This document shows positions 9,601 through 18,258 of a stretch of 40,378 bases of DNA, piece by piece (the first letter of the stretch is position 1; each line of letters opens with the position of its first letter). The notes beneath the pieces are model-generated. The model saw nothing but the letters and a program-made list of their open reading frames with translations, did no database searches and had not been told where the DNA came from. Origin of the DNA: Desulfobacterales bacterium HSG17 (lineage in GTDB: Bacteria; Desulfobacterota; Desulfobacteria; Desulfobacterales; Desulfococcaceae); assembly GCA_030377945.1 (NCBI GenBank), contig JAUCGD010000013.1:1-40378 (forward strand). The letters are read 5' to 3'. The translations under genes were made by a program, and so were the position numbers.

Positions 9601-9786
9601 TTCGGTTTCAATAATTTCAGGGCTGGCTCCCTGGTATATGGTAGTCACTGAAATAACAGGTTCGTCAATATCAGGATATTCCCGCACACTGAGCCTGTCA
9701 TAAGCCACAAGCCCCACAAGCAGGATTATAAGGCTCATTACTGTTGCCAGTACAGGCCGTTTTATACTTATTTCAGAAAGATTCAT
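6694..9786 (-). CDS. RND multidrug efflux pump permease (AcrB/MexB-like, HAE1)
   Basis: Inner membrane proton-driven drug pump, 1030 residues, full length for the hydrophobe/amphiphile RND family. The N-terminus SEISIKRPVLATVMSLIILLVG is typical. The proton relay aspartates are present in VGLVVDDAIVMLENIYRH around residue 405, matching D407/D408 of AcrB. Other conserved text includes YPDIDEPVISVTT near 38 and LIGLVTKNGILIVEFANQLR near 925, and two large periplasmic loops are evident from the long soluble stretches between TM1-TM2 and TM7-TM8. Start ATG at 9786 has GGAG upstream. It follows the adaptor gene and precedes the channel gene, so it should assemble with both. The family exports many drugs, solvents or bile-like compounds; substrates cannot be told from sequence. 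Confidence 0.96.
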   Translation of the reverse strand: MNLSEISIKRPVLATVMSLIILLVGLVAYDRLSVREYPDIDEPVISVTTIYQGASPEIIETEVSKIIEDGISGLEGIKILSSKSRQEQSQVTVKFEMERDADNAAADVRDRVGRVRGELPEDIEEPVIAKVEANASPIIYISFYSNEHTSEEITDYLDRVIKDRFEIISGVSEAQILGGRAYAMRIWLDPLKLAALKVTVQDVETALSQQNIEIPGGRIESAAREFTILSDTGMNTVEEFKNLILRNEDGYLVKLQDVARVEIGPESDRSRLRSNGKNAVAIGIVKQSTANPLEISKALNKIIPEVKKDLPLGMSMNIDYDSSIFIENSIDNVFQTIFEAVILVILVIFVFLRSVRSTIIPLVTIPVSLIGAFAIMWVLGFSINTLTLLALILAVGLVVDDAIVMLENIYRHVEQGMTPFKAAIKGSREIGFAIISMTLTLVAVYAPVAFMTGRTGKLFTEFALALAAAVVVSGFVALTLSPMMCSLLLKKESNPNFLSRFLEKIFTGMESLYKTTLAFSMKLRIIVAGLAVLAGFGTFWLFTHLPSELSPVEDRGVFFAIAIAPDGANIDYTDHYSKQVENVINKVPEKAFSLNITGMEVVTESISVLMLKPWEERERSQQDIVKSISYPIFSVPGVLAFPINPPSLGQDFISQPIEFIIKSSGTWEELSSITDRIMAEIMKNPGIAAPRTDLKLNSPEIRLSINRDKAADMGISVQTIGNTVNTLMSGRDVTRFKMNGEQYDVIVKTEDKMRTSPDDLHNIFVRSPDGEMVELSNLVTIEENVTAQSLNHFSKMRSVTISTNLAPGYSQGQALAFLEKTAAEILPEHARVDYGGQSREYRESGSSLLITFFLALAFIYLMLSAQFESFIDPFIIMLTVPLSTLGGMLALYLTGNSLNIYSQMGLITLIGLVTKNGILIVEFANQLRDQGREKAEAILEASVMRLRPVLMTAGTMILGSIPLALATGAGAESRQQIGWVIVGGMGFGTFMTLFVVPAAYMIIARKRRKTETEPEHMPEPAGATVTFGAY

Positions 9787-9806
9787 TTTATTTTCTCCGT
9801 ATTTTT

Positions 9807-9871
9807 AACCGCAGATGAACACAGATGAACACAGATTTTATTAGATTTTATATCTGCGTTTATCTGCGGTT
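9807..9871. repeat. Palindromic repeat between adaptor and pump genes
   Basis: AACCGCAGAT at 9807-9816 pairs with ATCTGCGGTT at 9862-9871, with inner GAACACAGAT units tandemly repeated on the left arm and an imperfect counterpart (ATCTGCGTTT) on the right. The AACCGCAGATGAACACAGAT type is a common dispersed intergenic repeat. It fills the 97-bp gap between the adaptor stop and the pump start, so it would be carried in the polycistronic message as a stem. Confidence 0.8.
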
Positions 9872-9883
9872 CCTTAATAAAAT

Positions 9884-11026
9884 TTATAAAAACATGTTAG
9901 GATCAGCTTTAACCGCATTAACAGGCATTCCAGGGCCTATCTTCTGGATACCGCCGGTAATAACCGTATCGCCAGGGTTTAAACCTTTGATAATCTGCAC
10001 CATTCCTTTTTTTCTTTTGCCGATACTTACCTCTGTCATCTGGGTTTTGCCTTCAGAGATTTTCCAGACAAAATTACGTTTTGGCTGGGGAATAACAGCC
10101 TGTTCAGGTATAAAAATCGCTGATTCCTGCTGCCCTACTTCAAGAGACACCCTTACAAATTGACCCGGACGCAGTTTCTGCTCCCTGTTTTCCATAACAG
10201 CCCTGACTTCAAGACTTCTGCCCTGATTATCAATGCGCGGATTTACCGCATAAACTTCTGCTTCAAAAATTTCATTGACAAAAGCATCAGATTCAAACAA
10301 AACCTTTTGTCCTGCTTTTACCAGGGAAGAATGAATTTCAGGAATCTTGAACTCAACCTTGAGTTTTGATATGTCTTCAAGATTTATAAGGTCCTGACCT
10401 GCATTAATAAAATCTCCGGTGCTGACCTTGCGCAGCCCAAGAGTACCGTCAAAAGGTGCGCGGATAACAGTCTTATCCAGTTGAGCCTGTACAACCTGAA
10501 CATTGGCTTTATCCAGTTTCCAGAGAGCATAAGCCTTATCCCGTTCACGAACGGAAATGGCTTTGTCTTTTAAAAGATTTTTAGCCCGTTTATAATCTGC
10601 CCAGTGCAGATCCAGATCAGCTTTTGCTTTATCTGCTTCAGCTTTAAGAACAGATTGATCCAGGGTAAACAACACATTGCCCTTTAAAATTTTCTGTCCT
10701 TCATTAAATTCTATATTTGTAATCCGTCCGTTTACCTCTGAACGCATGATAACTGATTCATTAGCCATAAGGTTTCCAACGGTTTTTATCTCCTGTGTTG
10801 AAGAACTTACAATAACATCTGTAACCTCAACAGTCATTGGCGGCATAGCCAATGCTGCTTTTTTCTCATCCGGATTTACTGATGCTGATGGTTTGGGCAG
10901 GAAAAAGAATACTCCGTTAAATACAATAACCAGTGCAACTGAAACAAGCAGGGCATATCGAAACCATGTTTTGTGTTTGTTTCTACCTAAGATATTAGTA
11001 TTCTGGTCCTTATTATTTTCTAGCAT
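9884..11026 (-). CDS. RND efflux periplasmic adaptor (membrane fusion protein)
   Basis: Periplasmic adaptor that links the pump to the outer membrane channel, 380 residues. A single N-terminal membrane anchor (about residues 25-43) is seen rather than a lipobox. Domain order fits the HlyD/AcrA type: barrel-sandwich half around NGRITNIEFNEGQKILKGN, coiled coil DLDLHWADYKRAKNLL through VQVVQAQLDKTVIRAPFDGTLGLRKV, then the beta-barrel (LKVEFKIPE) and membrane-proximal domain. The start ATG at 11026 is supported by GGAGG 8 bases upstream. Just upstream of that lies a perfect inverted repeat (11048-11065) likely to be the TetR operator. First gene of the adaptor-pump-channel operon. Confidence 0.94.
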   Translation of the reverse strand: MLENNKDQNTNILGRNKHKTWFRYALLVSVALVIVFNGVFFFLPKPSASVNPDEKKAALAMPPMTVEVTDVIVSSSTQEIKTVGNLMANESVIMRSEVNGRITNIEFNEGQKILKGNVLFTLDQSVLKAEADKAKADLDLHWADYKRAKNLLKDKAISVRERDKAYALWKLDKANVQVVQAQLDKTVIRAPFDGTLGLRKVSTGDFINAGQDLINLEDISKLKVEFKIPEIHSSLVKAGQKVLFESDAFVNEIFEAEVYAVNPRIDNQGRSLEVRAVMENREQKLRPGQFVRVSLEVGQQESAIFIPEQAVIPQPKRNFVWKISEGKTQMTEVSIGKRKKGMVQIIKGLNPGDTVITGGIQKIGPGMPVNAVKADPNMFL

Positions 11027-11047
11027 TTTGTATTACCTCCAAAGTTG

Positions 11048-11065
11048 GGAGTGAACAATCACTCC
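11048..11065. promoter_or_regulatory. Probable TetR operator in front of the efflux operon
   Basis: A perfect inverted repeat GGAGTGA-ACAA-TCACTCC lies 22 bp upstream of the adaptor start codon, immediately before its GGAGG ribosome binding site. A close relative, GGAGTGAACGATCAGTCT, lies in front of tetR at 11719-11736. Finding the same motif at both places supports a shared site for the TetR protein. A possible -10 hexamer TATATT (minus strand, 11074-11079) lies just upstream, so bound repressor would cover the transcription start. Confidence 0.75.
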
Positions 11066-11088
11066 GTTTTTTAATATATTTGTACATG

Positions 11089-11113
11089 TAGAGACAGGGC
11101 ATGTCTGTCTCTA
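11089..11113. repeat. Small palindrome downstream of tetR
   Basis: TAGAGACAG at 11089-11097 and CTGTCTCTA at 11105-11113 form a perfect 9-bp inverted repeat with a 7-base loop. It has no U-run after it on the minus strand, so it is a poor terminator. It resembles the dispersed GTAGAGAC-type intergenic palindromes of other bacteria. It separates the tetR stop from the efflux operon promoter region. Confidence 0.6.
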
Positions 11114-11139
11114 AATATGTAAATCCGTGCAGAAATAAT

Positions 11140-11700
11140 TTACAATCTCACGGCATCCCATGAAGCATTGATTACATCATTAAATATTTCATCATTTAAC
11201 TCAATAAAACCGGAATTATGATCCTTGAGCAAAAACAGTATCGGGCCAAATGCAAGTGCAAACAGGATTTCATCATCCATGTCCTTTATAATATGCTGCT
11301 GTTTTGCATAAGAGAAAAAATCCCCAAAAGGATCGTCTTCTTCTATACAGGCTCTTTTTTCATCAATCCCAAATGGCGAATTATAAAATTGTTCCAAATA
11401 TTTCTGTTTATTGGGATTATTTAATAGAAAATTTCCCAGGGCAGTAAAAAGCTGGATAAAACGATCACGAACCGGCAGGTTTTCATCATCATTTTTAAAA
11501 ACGTATCCATAAAGCTCCTGTTTTATCTGATCGTGAATTTCTTTTATCAGCACATCCTTTTTTTCAAAATACCTGTAAATTGTACCTGAACCCACACCTG
11601 CATTTTTTGCAATTTTGGATGTAGGGCTGTTATGGAACCCGTTTTCTGCAATAAGTTCCAGGGCTGCTTCCATTATTTTTTCACGTTTGCCTTTTTTCAT
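11140..11700 (-). CDS. TetR/AcrR-family transcriptional regulator
   Basis: A 186-residue regulator. The N-terminal helix-turn-helix is clear: KREKIMEAALELIAENGFH, then TSKIAKNAGVGSGTIYRYF and KKDVLIKEI, the signature of the family. The C-terminal ligand domain is not conserved enough to predict an effector. I choose ATG at 11700, because GAGGTG sits 6 bases before it; an in-frame GTG at 11709 overlaps that ribosome site. It lies upstream of and in the same direction as the efflux genes, and matching operator-like repeats precede both units, so it is likely an autoregulated repressor of the pump, relieved by a pump substrate. Confidence 0.92.
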   Translation of the reverse strand: MKKGKREKIMEAALELIAENGFHNSPTSKIAKNAGVGSGTIYRYFEKKDVLIKEIHDQIKQELYGYVFKNDDENLPVRDRFIQLFTALGNFLLNNPNKQKYLEQFYNSPFGIDEKRACIEEDDPFGDFFSYAKQQHIIKDMDDEILFALAFGPILFLLKDHNSGFIELNDEIFNDVINASWDAVRL

Positions 11701-11718
11701 AGTTAACACCTCAAAAAC

Positions 11719-11767
11719 GGAGTGAACGATCAGTCTGTTACTATAATGTTATTAATCTTGTTGTCAA
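11719..11767 (-). promoter_or_regulatory. tetR promoter with overlapping operator
   Basis: On the minus strand, TTGACA (11762-11767) and TATAGT (11740-11745) are spaced by 16 bases, a good sigma70 promoter for tetR. Immediately downstream, at 11719-11736, is the imperfect inverted repeat GGAGTGA-ACGA-TCAGTCT (5 of 7 arm positions paired), nearly the same as the perfect repeat at 11048-11065. A protein bound there would sit on the transcription start, consistent with autorepression. Confidence 0.7.
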
Positions 11768-11891
11768 GCATGAAGTTAATTTTTTTAATAGAAAAACATG
11801 ATTTGCTGTGATACTATTCAAATACCAAGGGAAAAGTAATTATCTTTTTGAGAGAATGACGAAGAACCTGACGACTAAAGGAGAAAAATAT

Positions 11892-13538
11892 ATGAATGAT
11901 ACAGCATCAAAACCCAAAATTCTGATCGTAGATGACAAACCGGAGAATATTCATATTCTCATGAACCTGAAAGACGATTATGATTTGCTGTATTCCCTTG
12001 ATGGGAAAGAAGCCCTGGAAACCGTTTTTTCAGGAGGCAAGCCGGATCTGATCCTCCTGGACATCATGATGCCCGGCATGGACGGATATGAAGTCTGCGA
12101 AATACTGAAAGCCAATGCTGACACCAAAGATATTCCCATCATCTTCATAACTGCAATGAACCGGGCTGAAGATGAGACAAAAGGGCTGAAACTGGGGGCT
12201 GTTGACTATATCTCCAAACCCTTTAATATGCACATTGTCCGGGCCAGAATCTCAACCACACTCCGGCTGAAAGTGGAAATGGACAGGCGTATAATACTGA
12301 GCCGTCAGCTCAAGGAGATGAATCAAAACCTGGAAGATCTGGTCAATAAAAAGGTAGCAGAACTGAAACTGGCCCATAAAGATCTAAAAGAAAGTGAATT
12401 CAGACTTCGCCAGGCTCAGAAAATGGAGGCTTTGGGAACACTGGCAGGCGGCATAGCCCATGATTTCAACAATATTCTTTTTTCTATAATGGGATATTCC
12501 GAAATGACCCTGACCTCTCTTGCCCCGGAAAGCATTGAACATTCCAATATGGAAAAGGTTATGAAGGCAGGTCAGCGGGCCGGTGAACTGATCAAACAAA
12601 TTCTCTCTTTCTGTCGTCAGAGAAAAAGGGAGCGAAAACCCATTTCCATTAAACCCATTGTAAAAGAAGTATTAAAACTGATATGCTCCGCATTTCCTCC
12701 CACCATTGAAATCCAGGGGGATATACGATCAGACAGTCTGATATTAGCTGACCCTGTTGAGATTCACCAGATGGTCATGAATCTCTGCACCAATGCCCTC
12801 CATGCAATGCAGGATAAGGGAGGTGTTCTCAGGGTATTACTTACGGACACTGACATTCAGCCGGATGATGCAGTTCAGGGTAGTTCTATGAGCCAAGGTT
12901 CCTGTGTCAGGCTGATGGTCAGTGATACAGGCTGCGGCATGACCCGGGAAATAATGGAGAGAATTTATGAACCCTATTTCACGACAAAACCAAAAGAGGT
13001 GGGAACCGGCCTGGGCCTGGCAACGGTTTACGGAATTGTTGAAGACCTGGGCGGTCATATTTCACTTGAAAGTGAAATAGAAAAAGGAAGCACATTTTTC
13101 ATTGATTTATTACGGATTGAAAATACCGGCAAAACCGAGGAAAAATATATATCTGGCAATGACATTCCAACAGGCAGGGAACGAATTCTGCTGGCAGACG
13201 ATGAAGAATATCTTTCTGAAATGTTGAGCAATATGTTAGAAAAACTGGGGTATCATGTTACAGCATATACTTCAGGGGCAGATGCCCTGATTTCCTTTAA
13301 AGCATCCCCTGATAATTATGATATTCTTCTTACAGATATGATTATGCCGAACCTTAACGGTCTGGAACTTGCAGAGCAGGTCATGGCTATCAGACCGGAA
13401 ATTCCGGTCCTCATTATTACCGGATGCAGTAATAAGAGTGAAATAGACAAGGCCCATGATATGGGAATAACTGAATTAATTATGAAACCCGTACTTCTTA
13501 GTGATTTAGGCGAAGCCATACGCAGGGCACTTTCATAA
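11892..13538 (+). CDS. Hybrid sensor kinase, REC-HisKA-HATPase-REC
   Basis: A soluble two-component protein of 548 residues. An N-terminal receiver (about 8-125) has the acidic pair D14/D15 and the phospho-acceptor D57 in LILLDIMMPGMDGYE. A coiled coil (about 130-175) leads to the kinase core with H190 in GGIAHDFNNIL, then an ATPase domain with the N-box MVMNLCTNALHAM, SDTGCGM and GTGLGLATVYGI. A second receiver ends the protein, with D482 in LLTDMIMPNLNG. No membrane segment or PAS domain is seen, so its input is probably phosphorylation of the first receiver. I choose ATG at 11892, with AAAGGAG upstream; a longer frame open from 11808 lacks such a site. The binding-protein gene begins about 20 bp after its stop, so the two are likely co-transcribed. 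Confidence 0.92.
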   Translation: MNDTASKPKILIVDDKPENIHILMNLKDDYDLLYSLDGKEALETVFSGGKPDLILLDIMMPGMDGYEVCEILKANADTKDIPIIFITAMNRAEDETKGLKLGAVDYISKPFNMHIVRARISTTLRLKVEMDRRIILSRQLKEMNQNLEDLVNKKVAELKLAHKDLKESEFRLRQAQKMEALGTLAGGIAHDFNNILFSIMGYSEMTLTSLAPESIEHSNMEKVMKAGQRAGELIKQILSFCRQRKRERKPISIKPIVKEVLKLICSAFPPTIEIQGDIRSDSLILADPVEIHQMVMNLCTNALHAMQDKGGVLRVLLTDTDIQPDDAVQGSSMSQGSCVRLMVSDTGCGMTREIMERIYEPYFTTKPKEVGTGLGLATVYGIVEDLGGHISLESEIEKGSTFFIDLLRIENTGKTEEKYISGNDIPTGRERILLADDEEYLSEMLSNMLEKLGYHVTAYTSGADALISFKASPDNYDILLTDMIMPNLNGLELAEQVMAIRPEIPVLIITGCSNKSEIDKAHDMGITELIMKPVLLSDLGEAIRRALS

Positions 13539-13558
13539 TTACTTAAATGGAGAAAATA

Positions 13559-14755
13559 ATGATGGAAATTACACCTAAACAAAAATTTCTGTTTGCCTGT
13601 TTTTGTATTGCAGCCCTGATCATTGTTCTGTTTGCCTTGATTTATAAGGGTTTAAACAAGAACGAACCCATCAGGATCGGTCTTGCAGCCACATTGTCAA
13701 CCACATCCTCAAGTTACGGGATACATGTGAGAAACGGGGTACTCCTGGCTGCCGAGCAGGTCAATCAAGCCGGGGGAATCAACGGGCATCCAATAGAACT
13801 TGTCATAAGGGATGATAAAGGAGATTCAAATGAAGCACTCAAAGTTATCCGGGAATTGATTGACGAGAAAGTTATTGCGATTTTAGGGCATTATTTAAGC
13901 TCCCTGGCAGTGAAAACCGTTCCCCTGGTAAATGCTGAAAATATCCTGATGATCAGTCCAACCGTTTCAACCGCTGAACTGAGCGGACTTGATGATAATT
14001 TTATCCGGGTTATGGTTCCTGTGCTTAAACAAGCTTCATTACTGGCAGATGTTTTCTTTAACAGGCTCAAAATTAAAAAAGTATTCATAGTGTCTGATTC
14101 TTCAAATTCACAATATACAGAATCATATGCCCATCATTTTACCCAGCGTCTGGAAAAACTGAGCGGAGATATTTCCAGCATGGTCAAGTTTCATTCCCAA
14201 AAGCCGCACTTGATTTCTGATATTGTCGAACAGATTATCAATACAGATGCAGAAGGGCTGCTGATTCTGGCCAATGCCATGCATTCGGCCACCATATGCC
14301 AGCATATAAGAAACAAAGGATCCGACATTCAGATAGCTGCCCCTGGCTGGGCTTTTACTGACCCGGATTTTATCAGAAATGGTGGAAGTGCGGTAGAAGG
14401 ATGTATTGCAGTTACTGCATTTGATCGAGAATCTTCAAATGAACGTATTATGATCTACAAAGGTGAATACGAAAAACGGTTTGGAGAAAATATAAGTATG
14501 GCCGATCAAATGGGCTATGATGCAGCGCAGATGCTTTTTAAGGCCCTGACAATCACCCATGACCCGCAAAAATTGAAAAAAACCATTTTAAAACAGAAAA
14601 TCTTCAAAGGGCTTGACGGCGATATTATTCTTGATAAATATGGAGACCCTATACGCACATTATATCTGCTTGAAATACAAAACAAAACAATCAAAACAAC
14701 AGACAGGATAACTTTACAGGAACTAGTGGAATTGGAACATGAAAATATACCTTAG
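13559..14755 (+). CDS. Membrane-anchored LIV-type periplasmic binding protein
   Basis: Type I periplasmic binding protein of the leucine-binding family, about 398 residues. One hydrophobic segment near the N-terminus ([20 protein letters not shown]) without a clear lipobox suggests a tethered protein. The mature part starts [10 protein letters not shown] and carries [25 protein letters not shown], diagnostic of the family, then [18 protein letters not shown] and ISPTVST. I choose the ATG at 13559 because GGAG sits 6 bases upstream; ATG at 13562 or 13547 are alternatives. There is no permease or ATPase gene next to it. Its end overlaps the following hybrid kinase by 17 bp, so it probably serves as a ligand-binding partner of that kinase, like LuxP for LuxQ or TorT for TorS; this is inference. 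A paralogue lies at 18259-19422. Confidence 0.85.
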   Translation: MMEITPKQKFLFACFCIAALIIVLFALIYKGLNKNEPIRIGLAATLSTTSSSYGIHVRNGVLLAAEQVNQAGGINGHPIELVIRDDKGDSNEALKVIRELIDEKVIAILGHYLSSLAVKTVPLVNAENILMISPTVSTAELSGLDDNFIRVMVPVLKQASLLADVFFNRLKIKKVFIVSDSSNSQYTESYAHHFTQRLEKLSGDISSMVKFHSQKPHLISDIVEQIINTDAEGLLILANAMHSATICQHIRNKGSDIQIAAPGWAFTDPDFIRNGGSAVEGCIAVTAFDRESSNERIMIYKGEYEKRFGENISMADQMGYDAAQMLFKALTITHDPQKLKKTILKQKIFKGLDGDIILDKYGDPIRTLYLLEIQNKTIKTTDRITLQELVELEHENIP

Positions 14756-17700
14756 TCTTAAAAATACCCTGACCCTCAATTTTATGCTTGCAGCAGTGCT
14801 GCCAATTCTAATAGCCAGCCTTATTTCACTGTATAGCCTGAGTATCAGTATGGAAAAGCAAATCACAAACAAGAACTATCTGCTGGCAAAATCCCTGGCC
14901 GGTGAGCTTGAACGGTTTTTGGAAGTCCCTGAAACCATATTAAAACAGATTGAAGATATTGCGGTTACAAAGAAGATTGTCTCTCCAAATGAACTCAATG
15001 AGTATCTTGCCGCGATTATTGCCCATTACAGGTTTTTTGATATGCTGAAAATCCTGGATACAAATGGAACAACTCGCTATCTTGCCCCTTTTAACAAGAA
15101 TATATTGGGCCTGGACATGTCAGCTTATGAGTACTACCGGATTACAAAAGAACAGAACAAATCCTGCTGGTCCCGTACATTTCTTTCTCCACAAACAGGT
15201 CAACCCACTTTAACACTGAGTATGCCCCTGGGACAGCAAATGATTGTGGGGCACCTGAATCTGTCTGATCTGAATACTATTATCAACAAGGTGAAAATCG
15301 GTACCCACAGCTATGCATCCATTATGGACAAAGATGGAACATTCATTGCCCATGTTAATACATCCTTTGTTTCAGAACGCCTGAACATAAAAGCACTGGC
15401 TCCAATCCAGCATGGAATCGCGGGTAATGAAGGCACATTTATTTATCACTTTGGCCAGGATGAATTAATCGGCAGTGTGGTAATTGTCCCCCAGACACAC
15501 TGGCTGGTCACAGTCAATCAACCCACAAGTGAAGCATTTGCCCCTATTAAAAGACTGAGAAATATTATGTATGCAGGCACTTTTGCAGCCATTTGCATAG
15601 CTGTCATCATAGCATTTTTCAGTTTGCGAAAAGCCCTGAAACCGCTCTTTCTGCTGACTGACGATTCAAAACGGATTGCAGCCGGTGATTATACTTACAG
15701 GCCTGCCAAAGCTTCATACCCTGAAATAGATAACCTGAACAGCAGTTTTAAAACCATGATTGAGGCTGTGAAAGTCAGGGAAGATGAATTGCTGCAACAC
15801 AGAATACACCTGGAAAAACTGGTTATCAAGCGGACAACTGAACTTGAAGCTGCCAAAAAAACTGCTGAATCTGCAAATCAGGCCAAAAGCGAATTTCTGG
15901 CAAACATGAGCCATGAAATCAGAACACCCATGAACGGCATCATAGGTCTGACCAACCTGGTTCTTAAATCAAAATTGACATCCATGCAGGAAAATTATCT
16001 GAAAAAGGTCTGCCGGTCTTCAGATCATCTCCTGAATATTATCAATGATATTCTTGATTTTTCCAGGATTGAAGAGGGGAAAATGGAGATTGAAACCAGG
16101 GATTTCATGCTGAACCATGTAATCAGCAAGGTGGCTGATATCACAGGTGAGAGAGCTGCCGAGAAAAAGCTAGAACTGTATTGTATAATTGACAAAGAAG
16201 TCCCACTGTCCCTTACAGGTGATTCACTCCGCTTAAACCAGGTTCTAATCAATCTCATGGGCAATTCAGTCAAATTTACAGAAAAGGGTGAAATTATCCT
16301 TAAAGTTCAGAAAACCGGCAAGTTGTGGACTGAAAACCGGGAAGAATATATTGAACTTCTTTTCTCTGTTCAGGATACAGGGATTGGGATTTCTTCCCAG
16401 CAGATTGAAACCCTGTTTAAGGCATTTACCCAGGCTGACAGTTCTGTGACACGAAAATACGGGGGCACAGGTCTTGGGTTGTCCATTAGTAAACAGCTGG
16501 TAAATTTAATGGGAGGCCGGATATGGGCAAAAAGTGCTGAAGCACAGGGAAGCACCTTTTATTTTACCCTTCCTTTTGTACTTCAATCCAAGGAAAAACA
16601 TTATGATCTGCTTGCTCCCGAAGGTTTGAGAGAGCTGAAAGTAATGGTAGTTGACGATAACGATGCAGCCAGGATCATTTTAAGAGATATGCTTGAAGCC
16701 TTTGGCAGTTTCCAGGTGACAACAGCAGATTCCGGAACAAAAGCCCTCTGGGAACTGAAAAACGCCCTGAATGACAAGCCCTATGATCTGGTTCTCCTGG
16801 ATTGGAAAATGCCGGACATGAACGGTTTTGAGGTTGCCAGCCAAATCATAAACGATCCGGTGTTCATGAATAAAGGGGCCATGCCCCGGATTATTATGGT
16901 GACTATGTACGGACGCGAAGATGTTTTCCAGCATTCAAAAGCTGAAAAAATCGGGATAGACTCTCTTCTCCTCAAACCTGTCAGTTCGTCTGAGATGTTT
17001 AACTCAATTATGGAGATTTTCGGTTGTGAAGATGCTGTGGTGCCTAGAGAGAGAATTGATATGGAAGAGGCTGGTATCCAGGCACTTGAGGGTATCAGGG
17101 GAGCCAGGGTCCTTCTGGCAGAAGATAATGAAATCAACAGAAATCTTGCTGTTGCCCTGCTGGAGGAGGCAGAGCTGTTCATAGAAGTAGCGGAAAACGG
17201 TCTGGAAGCCGTAAAAATGGTAAAAACTGCTGCACCCTTGTATGACGCAGTGCTCATGGACATTGAGATGCCGGTAATGGACGGATACCAGGCCACTCGA
17301 ACCATAAGAAAAATCCCTCAATGTAATGACCTGCCCATCATTGCCATGACCGCCCATGCAATGAAAGGGGACAGGGAAAAATGCCTGGATGCAGGTATGA
17401 ACGACTATCTTGCCAAACCCATTGATGAACGTATGTTATACGCTCTTCTCTGTAAATGGATAAAACCTGAAAAAATAAAATTCGATAAAATTAAATCCGG
17501 GAAAAAAGGTATTCCTGAAGATAAAGTATCCCTGGAAAAAACAACTCCCCGGATGCCCTCCGGTTTCCCATCTGTTCTGCCCGGCATAAACCTGGAAGAG
17601 ATGGTAACAAAATACAGGCTGAAAGAAGAATATCTCAAAAGGATGCTGCAAAGTTTTTTAAAACAATATGAACATGCAGCAGATGATATCCAAAAATTTT

Positions 17701-18191
17701 TGGATAAGAACAATATCATAGATGCCCGTTATCTGGTTCACGGTATCAAAGGGGTCTCAGGTCATTTATGCGCGGATGATCTCTTTACTGCTTCACAGGA
17801 TCTTGATACAGCCCTGAAACAGGAAAAAACAGGGAATCTTCTGCAATTAACAGAGATATTTGAACAAAAATTGATAACTCTTATCACCTCACTAAAGAGT
17901 CTGAACCTGGAAGAAAAAACAGATATACCAATTCCTGAAGAAAACAGGGTAAAACCTGATATTATAAGGATCAAACAGGTAATGGGAGAAATGTATTCAC
18001 TGCTTAAAAAGAAACGCTTAGATGCATGGGAACTGACAGATACCTTATTGCCCCTTCTCCCGGATGCCCAATTCCATGAGAAGAAAATGATACTGAAAAA
18101 ATCTGTGTCTGCGCTAGATACACAAACAGCTCTTTCGGTTCTGGCAGAACTGGCTCAAAAACTTAATATTTCCCTGGAAGAGACGGACTGA
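14739..18191 (+). CDS. Hybrid histidine kinase, Cache-HAMP-HisKA-HATPase-REC-REC-HPt
   Basis: A 1150-residue membrane sensor with a full phosphorelay in one chain. TM1 is at about 13-32, a double-Cache-like periplasmic region spans about 35-275 ([31 protein letters not shown]), TM2 is near 278-297, and HAMP follows. H392 is in [15 protein letters not shown]. The ATPase domain shows [20 protein letters not shown] and [13 protein letters not shown]. Receiver 1 carries D688 ([11 protein letters not shown]), receiver 2 carries D841 ([11 protein letters not shown]), and an HPt domain carries H1001 in [12 protein letters not shown]. About 90 residues of extra helix follow. The gene overlaps the binding-protein gene upstream by 17 bp. 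No dedicated DNA-binding response regulator is adjacent; the nearby REC-kinase-REC protein at 11892 could receive or supply phosphate. Confidence 0.93.
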   Translation: MKIYLSLKNTLTLNFMLAAVLPILIASLISLYSLSISMEKQITNKNYLLAKSLAGELERFLEVPETILKQIEDIAVTKKIVSPNELNEYLAAIIAHYRFFDMLKILDTNGTTRYLAPFNKNILGLDMSAYEYYRITKEQNKSCWSRTFLSPQTGQPTLTLSMPLGQQMIVGHLNLSDLNTIINKVKIGTHSYASIMDKDGTFIAHVNTSFVSERLNIKALAPIQHGIAGNEGTFIYHFGQDELIGSVVIVPQTHWLVTVNQPTSEAFAPIKRLRNIMYAGTFAAICIAVIIAFFSLRKALKPLFLLTDDSKRIAAGDYTYRPAKASYPEIDNLNSSFKTMIEAVKVREDELLQHRIHLEKLVIKRTTELEAAKKTAESANQAKSEFLANMSHEIRTPMNGIIGLTNLVLKSKLTSMQENYLKKVCRSSDHLLNIINDILDFSRIEEGKMEIETRDFMLNHVISKVADITGERAAEKKLELYCIIDKEVPLSLTGDSLRLNQVLINLMGNSVKFTEKGEIILKVQKTGKLWTENREEYIELLFSVQDTGIGISSQQIETLFKAFTQADSSVTRKYGGTGLGLSISKQLVNLMGGRIWAKSAEAQGSTFYFTLPFVLQSKEKHYDLLAPEGLRELKVMVVDDNDAARIILRDMLEAFGSFQVTTADSGTKALWELKNALNDKPYDLVLLDWKMPDMNGFEVASQIINDPVFMNKGAMPRIIMVTMYGREDVFQHSKAEKIGIDSLLLKPVSSSEMFNSIMEIFGCEDAVVPRERIDMEEAGIQALEGIRGARVLLAEDNEINRNLAVALLEEAELFIEVAENGLEAVKMVKTAAPLYDAVLMDIEMPVMDGYQATRTIRKIPQCNDLPIIAMTAHAMKGDREKCLDAGMNDYLAKPIDERMLYALLCKWIKPEKIKFDKIKSGKKGIPEDKVSLEKTTPRMPSGFPSVLPGINLEEMVTKYRLKEEYLKRMLQSFLKQYEHAADDIQKFLDKNNIIDARYLVHGIKGVSGHLCADDLFTASQDLDTALKQEKTGNLLQLTEIFEQKLITLITSLKSLNLEEKTDIPIPEENRVKPDIIRIKQVMGEMYSLLKKKRLDAWELTDTLLPLLPDAQFHEKKMILKKSVSALDTQTALSVLAELAQKLNISLEETD

Positions 18192-18227
18192 GGAATTAGG
18201 GAACAGTTTGAACCCGTTCCCTTGCAA

Positions 18228-18256
18228 AAATCCGATTTTTTAGAAGCATCGGATTT
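18228..18256. terminator. Candidate bidirectional terminator between convergent genes
   Basis: AAATCCGAT at 18228-18236 and ATCGGATTT at 18248-18256 form a perfect 9-bp stem between the convergent kinase and binding-protein genes. An A-run flanks the left arm and short T-stretches lie in the right arm and loop, so it could end transcripts in either direction, though the U-tracts are weak. A second stem, AGGGAAC (18198-18204) with GTTCCCT (18216-18222), stands just before it. Confidence 0.5.
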
Positions 18257-18258
18257 CT

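Noticed and set aside
9807..9871. Palindrome considered as a rho-independent terminator inside the efflux operon
   Set aside because: The stem has no following U-tract on the coding (minus) strand, and it matches a dispersed repeat type.
11089..11113. Palindrome considered as a second TetR operator
   Set aside because: Its sequence does not resemble the GGAGTGA motif shared by the two likely operators.
16781..17305. 174-codon frame antisense to the hybrid kinase
   Set aside because: Reverse strand of the receiver domains; serine- and arginine-rich as expected of a shadow, with no family likeness.
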